Assembly (NCBI GenBank): GCA_016715325.1
Contig: JADKAL010000014.1
Coordinates: 248,001 to 312,000 of the forward strand
Source of the DNA: Methylococcaceae bacterium
GTDB lineage: Bacteria; Pseudomonadota; Gammaproteobacteria; Methylococcales; Methylomonadaceae
Reading direction: 5' to 3'
DNA length: 64,000 bases
In this document: in pieces, positions 53,837-64,000 of the stretch
Layout: the number at the start of each line of letters is the position of its first letter
Numbering within the stretch: the first letter of the stretch is position 1
Program-made: the position numbers and the translations under genes
Notes under the pieces: generated by a model
Told to the model about the DNA's origin: nothing
Databases searched by the model: none
What the model saw: only the letters and a program-made list of their open reading frames with translations

Positions 53837-55783
53837 ATGAGTAATATGGAATTTAAAGAGCAAATGCACGAATACTCGCTTTGGCGAGCAAAGTTGATAC
53901 AAGGTATTGAAATGTATCATCAGTGGCGTATACGCTACGATGTGAACGATCCCCATAGCAATAATACGATTTTAAATGTGCTAAACGGTTTGCAGTCCGA
54001 CCGTATCACATTGGCTTTTGTGGCAGAATTTTCTCGAGGAAAAACAGAGCTGATAAATTCTCTGTTTTTTGCAGAAACCGGTGTAAGGTTATTACCTTCA
54101 TCGCCTGGTCGGACAACCATGTGTCCAACCGAGTTATATAATGATGAAGAAAGCGGCAATTATATCCGTCTGTTAGACATAGAAAGTCGGCTTGAAGATA
54201 TTTCGATGGCCGAACTGAAAACTAATACAGACAGGTGGAAGCAAATTGATTTGGATTGCAATTCGCCTTCGCAGATGCAAGAAGCGTTCAAAGAGTTGAT
54301 TGCAACGAAACAAGTCGATCGCGATCTGGCAGATAAACTAGGTTTATGGAATGAAAAGGAAGCGGCTGAGCAGGGAATTGTCAATCCCGAGAAAGTTGAA
54401 ATACCTTGTTGGCGTCATGCGCTAATCAGTTTTCCGCATCCTTTGTTAAAAGAAGGCTTGACGATTCTCGATACGCCCGGCTTAAACGCCCTCGGCGCTG
54501 AACCGGAACTAACCTTAAGCATGCTGCCCAGTGCGCAAGCTGTTGTCTTTGTTATCGCAGCAGACACCGGCGTGACTAAAAGCGACATGGATATGTGGCG
54601 TAATCATGTTTGTCATGCACGCGGCGGAAGCAAGCGCGGTTTGGCGGTGGTCATGAATAAAATCGATGCCATGTGGGACGATTTGGCGGGCGATTCTGGC
54701 TATCAAGATGCCATTAAGTCGCAGGTTAAAACATCGGCAACGACTTTAAAAATTGAAGAGGCAGCGATATTTCCTGTGTCTGCCAAGCAGGCGTTGCTTG
54801 CTAAAGTAAAAGGCGATAAGGCTTTGTTACACAGAAGCCGGATCGACGCGCTAGAGAATTATTTAGCTGAAGATATTGTCAGGCAGCGACGCAATATTCT
54901 CATGGAAACCGTTACACGGGATATTGGATTTTTGGTTAATGAATCCTTGAGCTTAACCGAATCGTCTTTGGCAAATGGAGTCGCCCAGCTCGAGGAGTTC
55001 AAGAAAATCGACTTTCAAAACCAGGATATGACCGGAAAGTTGATGGCGGAGACGAGGGATCGCCAAAACCTATACATGTCTAATATTGAAAACTTTCAGG
55101 CGAGTCGGCGAGTATTTAACGTGCAAGCAAAGATGCTGATCGATTCCTTTTCGAAGGAAAGGATTGACGTCATTATCAGAAACACGAAACATGATATGTC
55201 GAAGAGTCTAACGACTTACGGCATGAAACAAAATATGCGTAAGCTGTTCGACGATTTGAGGGATCTGCTTCAAGATTCTGTCGATATTACTAATGAAACA
55301 CGCAGGCTGGTCAAAGCGATCCATAAAAAATTCCACGACGAATACGGTTTTAAAGAAATTGAACCGCAGCTCTTTTCGATTAAACAATATCAGATGGAAT
55401 TGGAGCAAGTATTTGACGAAGGTGAGGCTTTTCGGGTCAGTGCAAAAACAACAATGACAGAGCAAAGCGTCGTCATTAACCGGTTGTACAGAACATTGAT
55501 TGCAAAAGCTCGAAATATCTTAAGGCAAGCACATGCAGACGCGACGACTTGGAGCGGCAGCGTATTAACGCCATTGATGCATCAGATCAAGGATCATAAA
55601 AAGCAAATTGAAAATCGTTTGCACATGCTTAAAAAAATGAACGAATCGAAAGGAACGGTAGCTGAAAATATTGCAGCGCTTGAAGCCGAAATTGAGCCGT
55701 TGAAGAAAAAGAGAAGCGAGTTGATGATGATGATTAAAGCAATGCAGATAAGTGTTCAGTCCGACGAATTAAAAATTAGTTAA
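53837..55783 (+). CDS. Dynamin-like GTPase
   Basis: This 648-residue protein has a G domain: P-loop near residues 62-71 (FVAEFSRGKTELINSL), a conserved Thr region (SPGRTTMCPTELYN), DTPGL near 212 and NKID near 272. A long helical region with coiled coils follows to the end (KKMNESKGTVAENIAALEAE). This is the bacterial dynamin-family layout. Bacterial dynamins bind and reshape membranes, and roles in stress, phage defence and cell division have been reported; none can be chosen here. No partner dynamin lies beside it. It precedes the ATP synthase operon by 170 bases. Confidence 0.82.
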   Translation: MSNMEFKEQMHEYSLWRAKLIQGIEMYHQWRIRYDVNDPHSNNTILNVLNGLQSDRITLAFVAEFSRGKTELINSLFFAETGVRLLPSSPGRTTMCPTELYNDEESGNYIRLLDIESRLEDISMAELKTNTDRWKQIDLDCNSPSQMQEAFKELIATKQVDRDLADKLGLWNEKEAAEQGIVNPEKVEIPCWRHALISFPHPLLKEGLTILDTPGLNALGAEPELTLSMLPSAQAVVFVIAADTGVTKSDMDMWRNHVCHARGGSKRGLAVVMNKIDAMWDDLAGDSGYQDAIKSQVKTSATTLKIEEAAIFPVSAKQALLAKVKGDKALLHRSRIDALENYLAEDIVRQRRNILMETVTRDIGFLVNESLSLTESSLANGVAQLEEFKKIDFQNQDMTGKLMAETRDRQNLYMSNIENFQASRRVFNVQAKMLIDSFSKERIDVIIRNTKHDMSKSLTTYGMKQNMRKLFDDLRDLLQDSVDITNETRRLVKAIHKKFHDEYGFKEIEPQLFSIKQYQMELEQVFDEGEAFRVSAKTTMTEQSVVINRLYRTLIAKARNILRQAHADATTWSGSVLTPLMHQIKDHKKQIENRLHMLKKMNESKGTVAENIAALEAEIEPLKKKRSELMMMIKAMQISVQSDELKIS

Positions 55784-55955
55784 GAAATAAGAAAAAGATA
55801 AGTTCTAAAACTGAGCAAATTCAACAAAGCAAATAAATAAATTTAGAAGTAGAATACAGGCTATAAATTAATCTTGGAGTGGATAGCGCGTATCATCCTT
55901 GATTTAGAATGTTCCGGCAGCTATAATTCGTGGATTAAAGCGCTCGGAGATTTGT

Positions 55956-56312
55956 GTGGCAGTTAAGGGAGTGTCGGCTGTCACTAAAATCTTAGGTTAT
56001 CAAATTGTGATAATCATATTAGTTAGCTTGGGCTTTGTCGTTGGGGGAGGGCAAAAAGCCTTATCATCAGCTTTAGGTGGATTGGCAGCTTTCATTCCAA
56101 ATATATATTTTGCCTTGCGAATATCGGGTACAGAAGGGCAAGATGCGAGAAAGATTTTAAATTCTTTCTATGTGGGTGAAGCAGTAAAGCTGTTTTTGAC
56201 AGTAGCAATCTTTATCCTAATATTCCGAATCCCAAATATTGAATTTATACCGTTGCTGACAGGATACATTTCTGCGCTATCGGTTTTTTGGTTTGCGCTT
56301 TTACTGCGCTAA
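55956..56312 (+). CDS. atpI: ATP synthase protein I
   Basis: This 118-residue protein has four membrane helices (LGYQIVIIILVSLGFVVGGG, ALGGLAAFIPNIYFAL, LFLTVAIFILIF, GYISALSVFWFALLL) and the family GxxAAFIPN motif. AtpI assists c-ring assembly. It starts at GTG with CGGAGA upstream; the first gene of the atp operon. The following atpB is 16 bases on. Confidence 0.88.
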   Translation: MAVKGVSAVTKILGYQIVIIILVSLGFVVGGGQKALSSALGGLAAFIPNIYFALRISGTEGQDARKILNSFYVGEAVKLFLTVAIFILIFRIPNIEFIPLLTGYISALSVFWFALLLR

Positions 56313-56319
56313 TTTTTAG

Positions 56320-57438
<1,119 letters not shown>

Positions 57439-57476
57439 TAAGACAGCCTACATAACATTCACAAGAGGAAGGCGTC

Positions 57477-57947
57477 GTGAGTATCAATGCTACTCTGATT
57501 GGTCAAATAATAACCTTTGCGCTTCTGGTATGGTTTACCATGAAGTACATATGGCCGCCATTATTTAACTCCTTAGAAGAACGTAAGAAGAAAATTGCCG
57601 AAGGATTGGCGGCTGCAGAAAAAGGTCAGGAAGAAATGCTTTTGGCAGAAAAAAAAGCCAAAGGTGTTTTGAAAACGGCTAAAGAGCAATCTTCTGACAT
57701 AGTTAGCATGGCGCAAAAACAAGCTAACGACATCGTTGAAGAGTCAAAAAATACAGCCAAGAAAGAAGGTGATCGCCTGATTCATGCGGCTAAAGCTCAG
57801 ATAGAACAAGATATTCAGCAAAGTCGGGAATCGCTAAGGAAAGAAGTTGCAGCATTAGCAGTTAGTGCGGCAGAACAAATTTTGACTGCTGAAATCGATA
57901 AGACTAAGCATCAAGAGATTGTAGAAAAAATCTCGGACAGGTTATAA
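57477..57947 (+). CDS. atpF: ATP synthase subunit b
   Basis: This 156-residue peripheral-stalk subunit has an N-terminal helix ([20 protein letters not shown], 20) and a long amphipathic coiled coil. It starts at GTG 57477 with GAGGAAGG upstream. A family-typical [20 protein letters not shown] follows the helix. The delta subunit gene starts nine bases after the stop. Confidence 0.95.
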   Translation: MSINATLIGQIITFALLVWFTMKYIWPPLFNSLEERKKKIAEGLAAAEKGQEEMLLAEKKAKGVLKTAKEQSSDIVSMAQKQANDIVEESKNTAKKEGDRLIHAAKAQIEQDIQQSRESLRKEVAALAVSAAEQILTAEIDKTKHQEIVEKISDRL

Positions 57948-57956
57948 GGCTCGATA

Positions 57957-58490
57957 ATGACCGAATTGGCAACTTTAGCTAGACCCTACGCCTCAGCAGT
58001 TTTTAAGCGGGCGAAAGAGACCGCTGCTACAACGCAATGGTCAGAGAGTTTGGCGTTAATGTCCGCAGTCGTGACTAGCGAAGAAGTGTTAAAAGTAGTC
58101 AGCAACCCTAAAGTAAATAAAGATAAGCTAGGCGAGCTTGTGTTGGATATCTGTAAAGATCACACAGATGATGAAGGCACAAATTTCTTAAAATTGCTGC
58201 TATTAAATAACCGTTTGTCGTTGCTGCCAAATATCGCTGAGCAGTTTGAAGCGCTCAAAGCCGAGGAAGAAGGTTATGTCGATGTTGAGGTCGTTAGCGC
58301 CTATGCATTTTCGAAAGAAGCGAAGCAAAAATTTTCAACGACCTTAGAAAAAAAATTGAACAAAAAGATTCACATGAACGTGACCGTAGACAAATCGCTA
58401 ATAGGCGGTGTGTTAGTACGAGCTGGCGATCGAGTAATTGACGGGTCGGTCAGAGGTCAACTTCAACAATTGCAAAAAGCTCTAATGTGA
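57957..58490 (+). CDS. atpH: ATP synthase subunit delta
   Basis: This 177-residue subunit joins the b stalk to the alpha3beta3 head. It begins ELATLARPYASAVFKRAKE, and contains GGVLVRAGDRVIDGSVRGQL near the C-terminus. Length and position between atpF and atpA are standard. Confidence 0.95.
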   Translation: MTELATLARPYASAVFKRAKETAATTQWSESLALMSAVVTSEEVLKVVSNPKVNKDKLGELVLDICKDHTDDEGTNFLKLLLLNNRLSLLPNIAEQFEALKAEEEGYVDVEVVSAYAFSKEAKQKFSTTLEKKLNKKIHMNVTVDKSLIGGVLVRAGDRVIDGSVRGQLQQLQKALM

Positions 58491-58506
58491 GAAAGAGAAA
58501 TAAAAC

Positions 58507-60048
58507 ATGCAACTAAATCCATCTGAAATCAGCGACTTGATTAAAAAGAAGATCGAAAGCTTCGATCTGAGTGCAGAATCCCATTCGGAAGGCACTGTCG
58601 TCAGTGTAACTGATGGTATTGTTAGAATTCACGGCCTGTCCGAAGCGATGCAAGGGGAAATGCTAGAATTCCCTGGAAATACATTCGGTATGGCGCTAAA
58701 TCTTGAAAGAGATTCTGTGGGCGCGGTTGTATTGGGTGCTTATCAGCATATTTCGGAAGGTGATACGGTAAAATGTACCGGTAAAATTCTGGAAGTTCCC
58801 GTTGGGCGCGCGTTATTAGGCCGGGTAGTTGATGCTTTAGGCAACCCAATTGATGGCAAAGGTGCCATTGATACCAATGAATCATCCCCGATTGAAAAAA
58901 TTGCCCCCGGTGTTATTGCCCGGCAATCGGTTGATCAGCCGGTGCAAACAGGCTTAAAGTCCATCGATTCGATGATTCCAGTTGGTAGAGGTCAGCGCGA
59001 ATTAATCATTGGCGATCGCCAAACCGGTAAAACAGCGATAGCCGTTGATGCGATCATCAACCAAAAAGGCACAGGTATTAAATGTATCTATGTTGCGATC
59101 GGACAAAAACGTTCATCTATCGCAAACGTGGTTCGTAAGCTTGAAGAACATGGCGCAATGGAGCATACAATTGTGGTTGTCGCTTCTGCATCTGAATCGG
59201 CTGCCTTGCAGTTCATTGCCCCTTATACCGGGTGTTCAATGGGCGAATATTTCAGGGATAATGGTGAAGACGCGTTAATCATTTATGACGATTTGACGAA
59301 ACAAGCTTGGGCTTACCGTCAAGTTTCATTATTGCTGCGCCGTCCGCCAGGTCGCGAAGCCTATCCTGGTGACGTTTTCTATCTGCACTCACGTTTGCTT
59401 GAACGTGCTGCAAGAATTAATGCAGATGAAGTTGAAAAATTAACGGGCGGAAAAGTTAAAGGTAAAACGGGCTCCTTGACCGCACTGCCAATCATCGAAA
59501 CCCAAAGCGGTGACGTTTCCGCTTTCGTACCGACCAACGTTATTTCCATTACAGACGGTCAGATATTTCTTGAAACAAGCTTATTTAACTCAGGTATACG
59601 TCCTGCGGTAAATGCGGGTCTTTCGGTCTCTCGTGTGGGCGGTGCCGCGCAAACGAAAATCATCAAAAAATTAGGCGGCGGTATTCGTCTCGACTTGGCT
59701 CAATATCGTGAACTGGCTGCGTTCGCACAGTTTGCGTCCGATTTGGATGAAAGCACACGGAAACAGATTGAGCGCGGTCAACGTGTAACTGAATTGATGA
59801 AACAAAATCAGTATTCGCCGTTATCGGTAGCACAAATGGCAATGTCCTTATTTGCTGCAAACGAAGGCTATTTGGATGCTGTTGAAGTCAATAAAGTTTT
59901 GGCTTTTGAGTCGGCATTACATAGCTATATGAAGACAGCACATGCTGCATTAATGGAAAAAATCAACACAACCGGCGATTTTTCTGATGAGATCAAAGCT
60001 GAAATGATAAAAGCGATTGATTCATTTGTAAAAAATCAAAGTTGGTAA
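58507..60048 (+). CDS. atpA: ATP synthase subunit alpha
   Basis: This 513-residue F1 subunit has the P-loop [13 protein letters not shown], the [16 protein letters not shown] region (here [11 protein letters not shown]), [11 protein letters not shown] and the [12 protein letters not shown] segment. It carries the non-catalytic nucleotide sites. The ATG follows a purine-rich AGAAAGAGA site. Confidence 0.97.
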   Translation: MQLNPSEISDLIKKKIESFDLSAESHSEGTVVSVTDGIVRIHGLSEAMQGEMLEFPGNTFGMALNLERDSVGAVVLGAYQHISEGDTVKCTGKILEVPVGRALLGRVVDALGNPIDGKGAIDTNESSPIEKIAPGVIARQSVDQPVQTGLKSIDSMIPVGRGQRELIIGDRQTGKTAIAVDAIINQKGTGIKCIYVAIGQKRSSIANVVRKLEEHGAMEHTIVVVASASESAALQFIAPYTGCSMGEYFRDNGEDALIIYDDLTKQAWAYRQVSLLLRRPPGREAYPGDVFYLHSRLLERAARINADEVEKLTGGKVKGKTGSLTALPIIETQSGDVSAFVPTNVISITDGQIFLETSLFNSGIRPAVNAGLSVSRVGGAAQTKIIKKLGGGIRLDLAQYRELAAFAQFASDLDESTRKQIERGQRVTELMKQNQYSPLSVAQMAMSLFAANEGYLDAVEVNKVLAFESALHSYMKTAHAALMEKINTTGDFSDEIKAEMIKAIDSFVKNQSW

Positions 60049-60061
60049 TTAAGGTCTAACG

Positions 60062-60925
60062 ATGGCTGTCGGTAAAGAAATACGGGTTAAAATTGCGAGC
60101 ATTAAAAATACGCAGAAAATCACGCGGGCTATGGAAATGGTTGCTGCGAGTAAAATGCGGAAAACAAAAGATAGAATGCAGGCAACACGTCCCTATTCTC
60201 AAAAAATTGGCCAGATTATTAAGCATTTGGCGCATGCCAATCCTGAATATAAACACAGCTTTTTAGTTCAAAGAGAAATAAAAAGAATAGGCATTATCGT
60301 AATAAGTTCAGACCGTGGTTTATGCGGCGGATTAAATGCCAATCTATTTAGAAAAACCTTGACCCAGCTGACAGAATGGGAAAAAGCAGGTATCGAAATT
60401 GATGTCTGCGCAATTGGAACTAAAGCCTCCGGATTCTTCAGTAATTTAAAGAGTAATTTAGTAGGTCAAGTAACTAAAATTGGGGATACGCCGCATCTCA
60501 ACGATATTATCGGCATCATCAAGATAATGTTAGATGCTTATCTGGAAGGCCGAATCGACGAATTGCATGTGGTTAGCAACGAATTCGTCAATACCATGAC
60601 ACAGCGTCCTCATATCGATCGATTATTACCAGTTATTGCCGAGCAAATTGAAGAATCTTTAAATAGCCATTGGGATTATATTTATGAACCCGATGCAAAA
60701 GAGGTGTTGGACCATTTGCTCACGCGTTATATCGAATCCATCGTGTATCAAGGGTTGGTAGAAAACAATGCTTGCGAACAAGCGGCCAGGATGATTGCCA
60801 TGAAAAGCGCTTCCGATAACGCGGGTAATCTAATTAAAGAATTACAGCTTATCTACAATAAGGCAAGACAAGCAGCAATTACTCAAGAAATTTCTGAAAT
60901 CGTCGGCGGAGCTGCGGCGGTTTAA
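60062..60925 (+). CDS. atpG: ATP synthase subunit gamma
   Basis: This 287-residue central-stalk subunit begins with [20 protein letters not shown] (20) and contains [15 protein letters not shown]. The C-terminal helix includes [20 protein letters not shown] (20). It rotates inside the F1 head. Length and order are typical. Confidence 0.96.
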   Translation: MAVGKEIRVKIASIKNTQKITRAMEMVAASKMRKTKDRMQATRPYSQKIGQIIKHLAHANPEYKHSFLVQREIKRIGIIVISSDRGLCGGLNANLFRKTLTQLTEWEKAGIEIDVCAIGTKASGFFSNLKSNLVGQVTKIGDTPHLNDIIGIIKIMLDAYLEGRIDELHVVSNEFVNTMTQRPHIDRLLPVIAEQIEESLNSHWDYIYEPDAKEVLDHLLTRYIESIVYQGLVENNACEQAARMIAMKSASDNAGNLIKELQLIYNKARQAAITQEISEIVGGAAAV

Positions 60926-60971
60926 GCATGAGCAACGCATTATCTATCAAGCAAGCAGATTATTATATTAA

Positions 60972-62384
<1,413 letters not shown>

Positions 62385-62402
62385 GCTCAAAAGCAGAGAA
62401 TA

Positions 62403-62828
62403 ATGATGCCAATGACTATACATGTAGATATCGTGAGCGCAGAGAAGGAGATATATTCCGGATCGGCGGAAATGTTATTTGCACCGGCTGAGCTTGGCGA
62501 GGTTGGTATTACGCCGAGACACGCACCGTTTATTACCCGTTTGAAACCCGGTGAAGTGCGTGTAAAAATAAGCGAGACAGAAAGCTATCCTTTCTTCGTA
62601 TCAGGTGGGATGTTGGAAGTACAACCCCATTTAGTGACTGTGCTTGCGGATACGGCGATCCGGGCAAAAGATATTGATGAAGCGGCTGCAATTGAAGCGA
62701 AAGCAAAAGCGGAAGAAGCGTTGGCTGATAAATCCAGCAAAATTGATTATGCAACAGCCCAAGCACAATTGTTGGAAGCTATTATGCAGTTAAGGACATT
62801 GGATAGGTTCAGAAAACGTGGCGGCTAA
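62403..62828 (+). CDS. atpC: ATP synthase subunit epsilon
   Basis: This subunit of about 141 residues inhibits and couples the F1 motor. It contains TIHVDIVSAEKEIYSGSAEM (20), ELGEVGITPRHAPFITRLKP (20), GGMLEVQP, and a C-terminal helical pair. Three in-frame ATGs (62403, 62406, 62412) are possible; the family start is nearest MTIHVDIV at 62412, so the true N-terminus may be three residues shorter. It ends the operon before a strong terminator. Confidence 0.95.
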   Translation: MMPMTIHVDIVSAEKEIYSGSAEMLFAPAELGEVGITPRHAPFITRLKPGEVRVKISETESYPFFVSGGMLEVQPHLVTVLADTAIRAKDIDEAAAIEAKAKAEEALADKSSKIDYATAQAQLLEAIMQLRTLDRFRKRGG

Positions 62829-62870
62829 ATCAGACGTTAAATAAGCAATTTCCATATTAGTAAAAGATGC

Positions 62871-62908
62871 AAGCCTGATAATGTCCAAAAACATTATCAG
62901 GCTTTTTT
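62871..62908 (+). terminator. Intrinsic terminator of the atp operon
   Basis: AAGCCTGATAATGT pairs perfectly with ACATTATCAGGCTT around a CCAAAA loop and runs into TTTTTT. This is a strong Rho-independent terminator, separating the atp operon from glmU. Confidence 0.9.
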
Positions 62909-62922
62909 GTTTAGGAGGATAA

Positions 62923-64000
62923 ATGACTACGACTATCGTCATTCTTGCAGCGGGCAAGGGAACGCGGATGCGTTCGGCAATACCGAAAATTATGCATAAA
63001 ATTTCCGATCGGCCATTGTTGGAACATGTATATGACATGAGTAAACAATTGCCGAATAGTCAAATCAAGATTATTTATGGGCATGGCGCCGAACTGGTGA
63101 GGGAAGGTTTAAAACATCTGGATGCCGATTGGATTGAACAAAAACAACAATTAGGGACCGGTCATGCTGTACAACAAATCACCGGTCATATCGAGGATAG
63201 CAATAAAGTATTGATATTATATGGCGATGTACCGTTATTGAAATTAGATACGGTAAATACACTGTTGGATCATGCCGGCGAATATTCGCTGGGTTTGCTA
63301 ACAGTAAACTTATCGGAACCCAGAGGTTATGGCAGAATTGTAAGGGACTCATCAGGTAACGTACTAAAAATCGTCGAAGAAAAAGACGCTACACAAGGCG
63401 AGAAATTAATAAAGGAAGTCAACACCGGCATCATGGCTGTTAAAGGAGACCAGCTAAAAACGTGGCTCGGGCAGCTCAATAATAACAATGCCCAAGGAGA
63501 ATATTATTTGACCGATATTATCGAAATGGCCGTTAGAGATAATATTAAAATCATAACTCATCAGCCTCATAACGAAGATGAAGTCATGGGTGTCAATAAT
63601 CGAATGCAACTAAGTCACTTGGAAAGAGTCTTCCAGCAGGAACAGGCAGCCTATTTGATGGAGCAAGGCGTGACATTGCGTGATCCGGCAAGGTTTGATT
63701 TGAGAGGTTCGATCGAGCAGTTAGGGCAAGACATTGAAATAGATGTTAACGTTATTTTAGAAGGCCAAAATAAAATTGGTCATAACGTGATAATCGGAGC
63801 AAATACGCGTATTAAAAACTCCAGTATTGGCGACAATGTGGAAATTCTCGATAATTGCGTCATTGAAAATGCAATCATCGGCCCAGGAAGTCGAATCGGT
63901 CCATTTGCCCGGTTACGGCCGGAAACTGTATTGGCTAACGATGTCCATATCGGCAACTTTGTGGAAATTAAAAAATCTGATGTGGCGGAGAAAAGCAAAA
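62923..64000 (+). CDS. glmU: Bifunctional GlmU, partial at window edge
   Basis: The N-terminal 359 residues are present; the gene runs off the right edge. The uridylyltransferase domain begins TTTIVILAAGKGTRMRSAIPK (quoted as VILAAGKGTRMRSAIPK), with LYGDVPLL and GVNNRMQLS. The left-handed beta-helix acetyltransferase domain begins near residue 235 (hexapeptides such as IGHNVIIGANTRIKNSSIGD, 20). GlmU makes UDP-GlcNAc for peptidoglycan and lipopolysaccharide. TTAGGAGGATAA precedes the ATG. Confidence 0.96.
   Translation, partial: MTTTIVILAAGKGTRMRSAIPKIMHKISDRPLLEHVYDMSKQLPNSQIKIIYGHGAELVREGLKHLDADWIEQKQQLGTGHAVQQITGHIEDSNKVLILYGDVPLLKLDTVNTLLDHAGEYSLGLLTVNLSEPRGYGRIVRDSSGNVLKIVEEKDATQGEKLIKEVNTGIMAVKGDQLKTWLGQLNNNNAQGEYYLTDIIEMAVRDNIKIITHQPHNEDEVMGVNNRMQLSHLERVFQQEQAAYLMEQGVTLRDPARFDLRGSIEQLGQDIEIDVNVILEGQNKIGHNVIIGANTRIKNSSIGDNVEILDNCVIENAIIGPGSRIGPFARLRPETVLANDVHIGNFVEIKKSDVAEKSK

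Overview
The window looks like chromosomal DNA of a free-living gammaproteobacterium, with 60-odd supported genes and moderate G+C. The F1Fo ATP synthase genes and their order (I-B-E-F-H-A-G-D-C then glmU), hemW, mpl, apaG-apaH, tesA/ybbA/ybbP and pyrE are all of gammaproteobacterial type. Small exported proteins and dispersed palindromes resemble those of Methylococcales (methane oxidisers), but no methane or methanol genes are present, so that placement is a guess. I found no rRNA, tRNA, CRISPR array, prophage or intact insertion sequence.

Layout. 1-1.17 kb: the start of an exported protein that runs into a stop near the window edge, then a long regulatory-looking gap. 1.17-8.3 kb: a minus-strand MoxR-DUF58-DUF4381-BatA-BatB/C-BatD operon, with DUF4381 frameshifted. 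8.6-17.8 kb: a J-domain-like protein, a small exported protein, hemW, a QseBC-like two-component pair, a fumarylacetoacetate hydrolase-family protein, rpe, a lipoprotein and a BrnT-type toxin-antitoxin pair. 17.8-24.8 kb: trpE-trpG, a GlcG-like protein, divergent tesA and ybbA-ybbP, and a glycine-zipper lipoprotein. 25.4-32.5 kb: an unrecognised 1362-residue membrane protein, mpl, apaG and apaH. 32.6-36.6 kb: DUF4266, an FKBP-type lipoprotein and a DUF3570 outer-membrane protein. 36.8-49.8 kb: an accessory region with small exported proteins, a broken HEAT-repeat gene, thpR, and a TonB receptor-YfiR-CHASE8-type histidine kinase set facing a response regulator. 48.4-53.7 kb: housekeeping and metabolic genes. 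53.8-64 kb: a dynamin-like GTPase, the complete ATP synthase operon and the start of glmU.

Functional themes. The Bat operon probably supports envelope or oxidative-stress fitness. TrpE and TrpG make anthranilate. YbbA and YbbP form an ABC exporter-like complex. The YfiR/CHASE8 kinase group is a plausible envelope-sensing circuit built around an outer-membrane receptor. DUF3570 and DUF4266 are known to co-occur as an envelope system of unknown role.

Points for a second look: two gaps 38 kb apart share an array of GTGTGTGATATCACACAC-type palindromes, each upstream of a damaged exported-protein gene and beside a possible LuxR-type remnant; a histidine kinase has an internally duplicated sensor segment; a poly-G tract shifts DUF4266 out of frame just before its cysteine tail; and a family of paralogous small exported proteins occurs. 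At least five genes are frameshifted, several at short homopolymers, so sequencing error must be excluded before biology is read into them.
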